NCBI GenBank assembly: GCA_965178125.1
Contig: OZ237741.1
Span: 1,391,663 to 1,455,662 of the forward strand
Source: Bilabrum cf. latius
Taxonomy: Eukaryota; Bigyra: Bicosoecida; Bigyra; Bicosoecida
Reading direction: 5' to 3'
Length of the DNA: 64,000 nucleotides
The stretch's first letter is position 1. Every line of letters starts with the position of its first letter. The position numbers were made by a program, and so were the translations under genes. The notes beneath the pieces are model-generated. The model saw only the letters and a program-made list of their open reading frames with translations, was not told where the DNA came from and searched no databases. Below are positions 60,694 to 64,000 of the stretch, piece by piece.

Positions 60694-62056
60694 GGAATTG
60701 AGATCTCGGCAACCACGGCAGATATGAAGATGATTCAAACTGCATTTTGAAGGGGCAGGGGCATAGCATGATCCATTTGTACCTCAGATTCCGTTTTACT
60801 CGCGCGGCGCCGATATGGTCAATTGAAGATTTTCAAAGGCCAAAATTCGGAATTGAGATCTCGGCAACCACGGCAGATATTAAGATGATTCAAACTGCAT
60901 TTGGAAGGGGCAGGGGCATAGCATGATCCATTTGTACCTTAGATTCTGTTTTACTCGCGCGGCGCCGATATGGTCAATTGAAGATTTTCAAAGGCCAAAA
61001 TTCGGAATTGAGATCTCGGCAACCACGGCAGATATTAAGATGATTCAAACTGCATTTGGAAGGGGCAGGGGCATAGCATGATCCATTTGTACCTCAGATT
61101 CCGTTTTACTCGCGCGGCGCCGATATGGTCAATTGAAGATTTTCAAAGGCCAAAATTCGGAATTGAGATCTCGGCAACCACGGCAGATATGAAGATGATT
61201 CAAACTGCATTTGGAAGGGGCAGGGGCATAGCATGATCCATTTGTACCTTAGATTCTGTTTTACTCGCGCGGCGCCGATATGGTCAATTGAAGATTTTCA
61301 AAGGCCAAAATTCGGAATTGAGATCTCGGCAACCACGGCAGATATTAAGATGATTCAAACTGCATTTGGAAGGGGCAGGGGCATAGCATGATCCATTTGT
61401 ACCTCAGATTCCGTTTTACTCGCGCGGCGCCGATATGGTCAATTGAAGATTTTCAAAGGCCAAAATTCGGAATTGAGATCTCGGCAACCACGGCAGATAT
61501 TAAGATGATTCAAACTGCATTTGGAAGGGGCAGGGGCATAGCATGATCCATTTGTACCTTAGATTCTGTTTTACTCGCGCGGCGCCGATATGGTCAATTG
61601 AAGATTTTCAAAGGCCAAAATTCGGAATTGAGATCTCGGCAACCACGGCAGATATGAAGATGATTCAAACTGCATTTGGAAGGGGCAGGGGCATAGCATG
61701 ATCCATTTGTACCTCAGATTCCGTTTTACTCGCGCGGCGCCGATATGGTCAATTGAAGATTTTCAAAGGCCAAAATTCGGAATTGAGATCTCGGCAACCA
61801 CGGCAGATATGAAGATGATTCAAACTGCATTTGGAAGGGGCAGGGGCATAGCATGATCCATTTGTACCTCAGATTCCGTTTTACTCGCGCGGCGCCGATA
61901 TGGTCAATTGAAGATTTTCAAAGGCCAAAATTCGGAATTGAGATCTCGGCAACCACGGCAGATATGAAGATGATTCAAACTGCATTTGGAAGGGGCAGGG
62001 GCATAGCATGATCCATTTGTACCTCAGATTCCGTCTTACTCGCGCGGCGCCGATAT
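60694..62056 (+). repeat. Satellite A, nine copies of a 155-bp unit
   Basis: Units begin GGAATTGAGATCTCGGCAAC at 60694, 60849, 61004, 61159, 61314, 61469, 61624, 61779 and 61934; the last is cut after about 123 bp. Copies are nearly identical, differing at a few sites (GATATGAAG/GATATTAAG, ACCTCAGATTCCG/ACCTTAGATTCTG), some of which alternate between neighbours. About 155 bp is close to a mononucleosomal length. No coding potential. Confidence 0.95.
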
Positions 62057-62284
62057 GTTTAAGTGTTGGGGACATGTCTGTATGATATGCATTTTTTAAT
62101 GTAAGTAGTAGTATGGATGTGATGGATACAATTATGTTGTTTGATTGCATTGATAGCAGGTAGCTGTTGGCTTATAGTCAAGACTAAATTGAATGCCTCC
62201 TGGCTCCTACCGCCTGTCCTAACGGGTCACTGGCCGGAACTTTGGCAAGCCCCTCTCACAAGCTGGCCCAGTTGCCACTGACCT
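62057..62284. other. Unique subtelomeric segment between satellite A and telomere array 2
   Basis: 228 bp, mostly AT-rich, without repeats, a convincing frame or an RNA gene. Its right end meets the second telomere array through TTAGG at 62285. Confidence 0.7.
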
Positions 62285-62739
62285 TTAGGTTAGGGTTAGG
62301 GTTAGGGGTTTGGGTAGGGTTAGGGTTAGGGTTAGGGTTAGGGTTAGGGTTAGGGTTAGGGTTAGGGTTAGGGTTAGGGTTAGGGTTAGGGTTAGGGTTA
62401 GGGTTAGGGTTAGGGTTAGGGTTAGGGTTAGGGTTAGGGTTAGGGTTAGGGTTAGGGTTAGGGTTAGGGTTAGGGTTAGGGTTAGGGTTAGGGTTAGGGT
62501 TAGGGTTAGGGTTAGGGTTAGGGTTAGGGTTAGGGTTAGGGTTAGGGTTAGGGTTAGGGTTAGGGTTAGGGTTAGGGTTAGGGTTAGGGTTAGGGTTAGG
62601 GTTAGGGTTAGGGTTAGGGTTAGGGTTAGGGTTAGGGTTAGGGTTAGGGTTAGGGTTAGGGTTAGGGTTAGGGTTAGGGTTAGGGTTAGGGTTAGGGTTA
62701 GGGTTAGGGTTAGGGTTAGGGTTAGGGTTAGGGTTAGGG
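62285..62739 (+). repeat. Interstitial telomere array 2, about 75 TTAGGG repeats
   Basis: 455 bp of TTAGGG in the same orientation as array 1. It is irregular only at its left end (an initial TTAGG and a GGGGTTTGGGTAGGG stretch at about 62303-62318), then perfect. It runs into the same TATCTAATATAAAGTC junction as array 1. Confidence 0.97.
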
Positions 62740-63446
62740 TATCTAATATAAAGTCAGGGACAGGGTCGGGGAAAAAATATTTTCATCTTCACTTTTTGAC
62801 AAAATCCTGCGGGATACGATCTCGGCAACCACAGGAGATATGAAGACCGTTCAAATTGCGTTGAGACGGCCTAGGGCCACAACATTGGCCAAATGTTCCT
62901 CAGGTTCCGCTTTTGACGCGCGGCGCCAATATTGGGCCTTGAAGATTTTCATGCTGAAATCCTGCGGGATACGATCTTGGCAACCACAGGAGATATGAAG
63001 ACCGTTCAAATTGCGTTGGGACGGCCTAGGGCCACATCATTGGCCAAATGTTCCTCAGGTTCCGCTTCTGACGCGCGGCGCCAATATTGGGCCTTGAAGA
63101 TTTTCATGCTGAAATCCTGCGGGATACGATCTCGGCAACCACAGGAGATATGAAGACCGTTCAAATTGCGTTGGGACGGCCTAGGGCCACATCATTGGCC
63201 AAATGTTCCTCAGGTTCCGCTTTTGACGCGCGGCGCCAATATTGGGCCTTGAAGATTTTCATGCTGAAATCCTGCGGGATACGATCTCGGCAACCACAGG
63301 AGATATGAAGACCGTTCAAATTGCGTTGGGACGGCCTAGGGCCACATCATTGGCCAAATGTTCCTCAGGTTCCGCTTCTGACGCGCGGCGCCAATATTGG
63401 GCCTTGAAGATTTTCATGCTGAAATCCTGCGGGATACGATCTCGGG
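62740..63446 (+). repeat. Junction segment plus satellite B, four and a part copies of a 155-bp unit
   Basis: After the shared junction, units with CCTGCGGGATACGATCTCGG start at 62806, 62961, 63116, 63271 and 63426; the fifth is broken by TTAGGG at 63447. Satellite B has the same 155-bp period as satellite A and shares blocks with it (ATCTCGGCAACCAC, AGATATGAAGA, CGCGCGGCGCC, TTGAAGATTTTCA), so the two are diverged members of one family. Short frames ending in each unit are not genes. Confidence 0.94.
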
Positions 63447-64000
63447 TTAGGGTTAGGGTTAGGGTTAGGGTTAGGGGTTAGGGTTAGGGTTAGGGTTAGG
63501 GTTAGGGTTAGGGTTAGGGTTAGGGTTAGGGTTAGGGTTAGGGTTAGGGTTAGGGTTAGGGTTAGGGTTAGGGTTAGGGTTAGGGTTAGGGTTAGGGTTA
63601 GGGTTAGGGTTAGGGTTAGGGTTAGGGTTAGGGTTAGGGTTAGGGTTAGGGTTAGGGTTAGGGTTAGGGTTAGGGTTAGGGTTAGGGTTAGGGTTAGGGT
63701 TAGGGTTAGGGTTAGGGTTAGGGTTAGGGTTAGGGTTAGGGTTAGGGTTAGGGTTAGGGTTAGGGTTAGGGTTAGGGTTAGGGTTAGGGTTAGGGTTAGG
63801 GTTAGGGTTAGGGTTAGGGTTAGGGTTAGGGTTAGGGTTAGGGTTAGGGTTAGGGTTAGGGTTAGGGTTAGGGTTAGGGTTAGGGTTAGGGTTAGGGTTA
63901 GGGTTAGGGTTAGGGTTAGGGTTAGGGTTAGGGTTAGGGTTAGGGTTAGGGTTAGGGTTAGGGTTAGGGTTAGGGTTAGGGTTAGGGTTAGGGTTAGGGT
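63447..64000 (+). repeat. Telomere array 3 running off the window end
   Basis: 554 bp of TTAGGG, with one extra G near 63476, continuing to the last base. Orientation is that expected for a right-hand chromosome terminus, so this is either the true telomere or a further interstitial block. Confidence 0.95.

Noticed and set aside
60694-63446. CRISPR-like array
   Set aside because: Units are contiguous 155-bp satellites without unique spacers, in a eukaryotic subtelomere.
62932-63481. Repeated 73-79-codon frames
   Set aside because: Arise once per 155-bp satellite unit; no start context, no conservation.

Overview
This is the right-hand end of a eukaryotic nuclear chromosome, very probably from a unicellular protist. 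It has GT-AG introns of about 65 to 220 bp, tightly packed genes on both strands, high GC content (most extreme in the first 12 kb), and a terminal block of satellite and TTAGGG telomere arrays. It reads as a normal genome only if the codon UAG is sense. Nearly every long reading frame is cut by in-frame TAG and resumes in the same frame. With UAG read as glutamine the fragments fuse into complete genes that end at UGA or UAA. I count roughly 100 in-frame UAG codons and found no in-frame UAA or UGA inside the genes I reconstructed. The glutamine assignment rests on conserved family positions (biotin ligase, MATE transporter, TatD nuclease) and on one MATE duplicate having CAG where its paralogue has TAG. 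NCBI translation table 15 (UAG=Gln, UAA and UGA stop) describes the window. A mitochondrial-type malate dehydrogenase, a glutathione reductase and a 2-oxoglutarate oxygenase suggest an aerobic organism; I cannot name the lineage.

Layout: 1-5529 (+) unknown Gly/Ala-rich giant protein, 5' end outside the window; 8310-5634 (-) ankyrin-repeat protein with a probable one-base frameshift; 13155-8455 (-) UNC-45-like myosin chaperone; 13324-14625 (+) biotin-protein ligase; 14771-17015 (+) basic Arg/Ala-rich protein; 18641-17076 (-) TatD-family nuclease; 18657-21197 (+) unknown; 22820-21273 (-) glutathione reductase; 23480-36942 (+) 4397-residue secreted/multipass receptor-like protein (LCCL, LamG-like, Sushi, cadherin, about 13 IPT/TIG-like repeats, about 8 membrane segments); 37331-38569 (+) malate dehydrogenase; 40445-38760 and 42512-40827 (-) tandemly duplicated MATE transporters, the duplication having copied the 3' tail of the malate dehydrogenase gene; 42731-43882 (+) unknown; 51983-43959 (-) 2645-residue unknown protein; 54243-52062 (-) OGFOD2-like dioxygenase; 55034-58562 (+) atypical E2F with two DNA-binding domains.

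From 58634 to the end there are no genes: a 56-bp minisatellite with a 280-bp higher-order period, then three TTAGGG arrays in the same orientation, separated by two related 155-bp satellites that follow a shared junction sequence. The genes do not form one pathway; they are ordinary housekeeping, signalling and cell-cycle genes. What is exceptional is the genetic code, the receptor architecture and the modular chromosome end.
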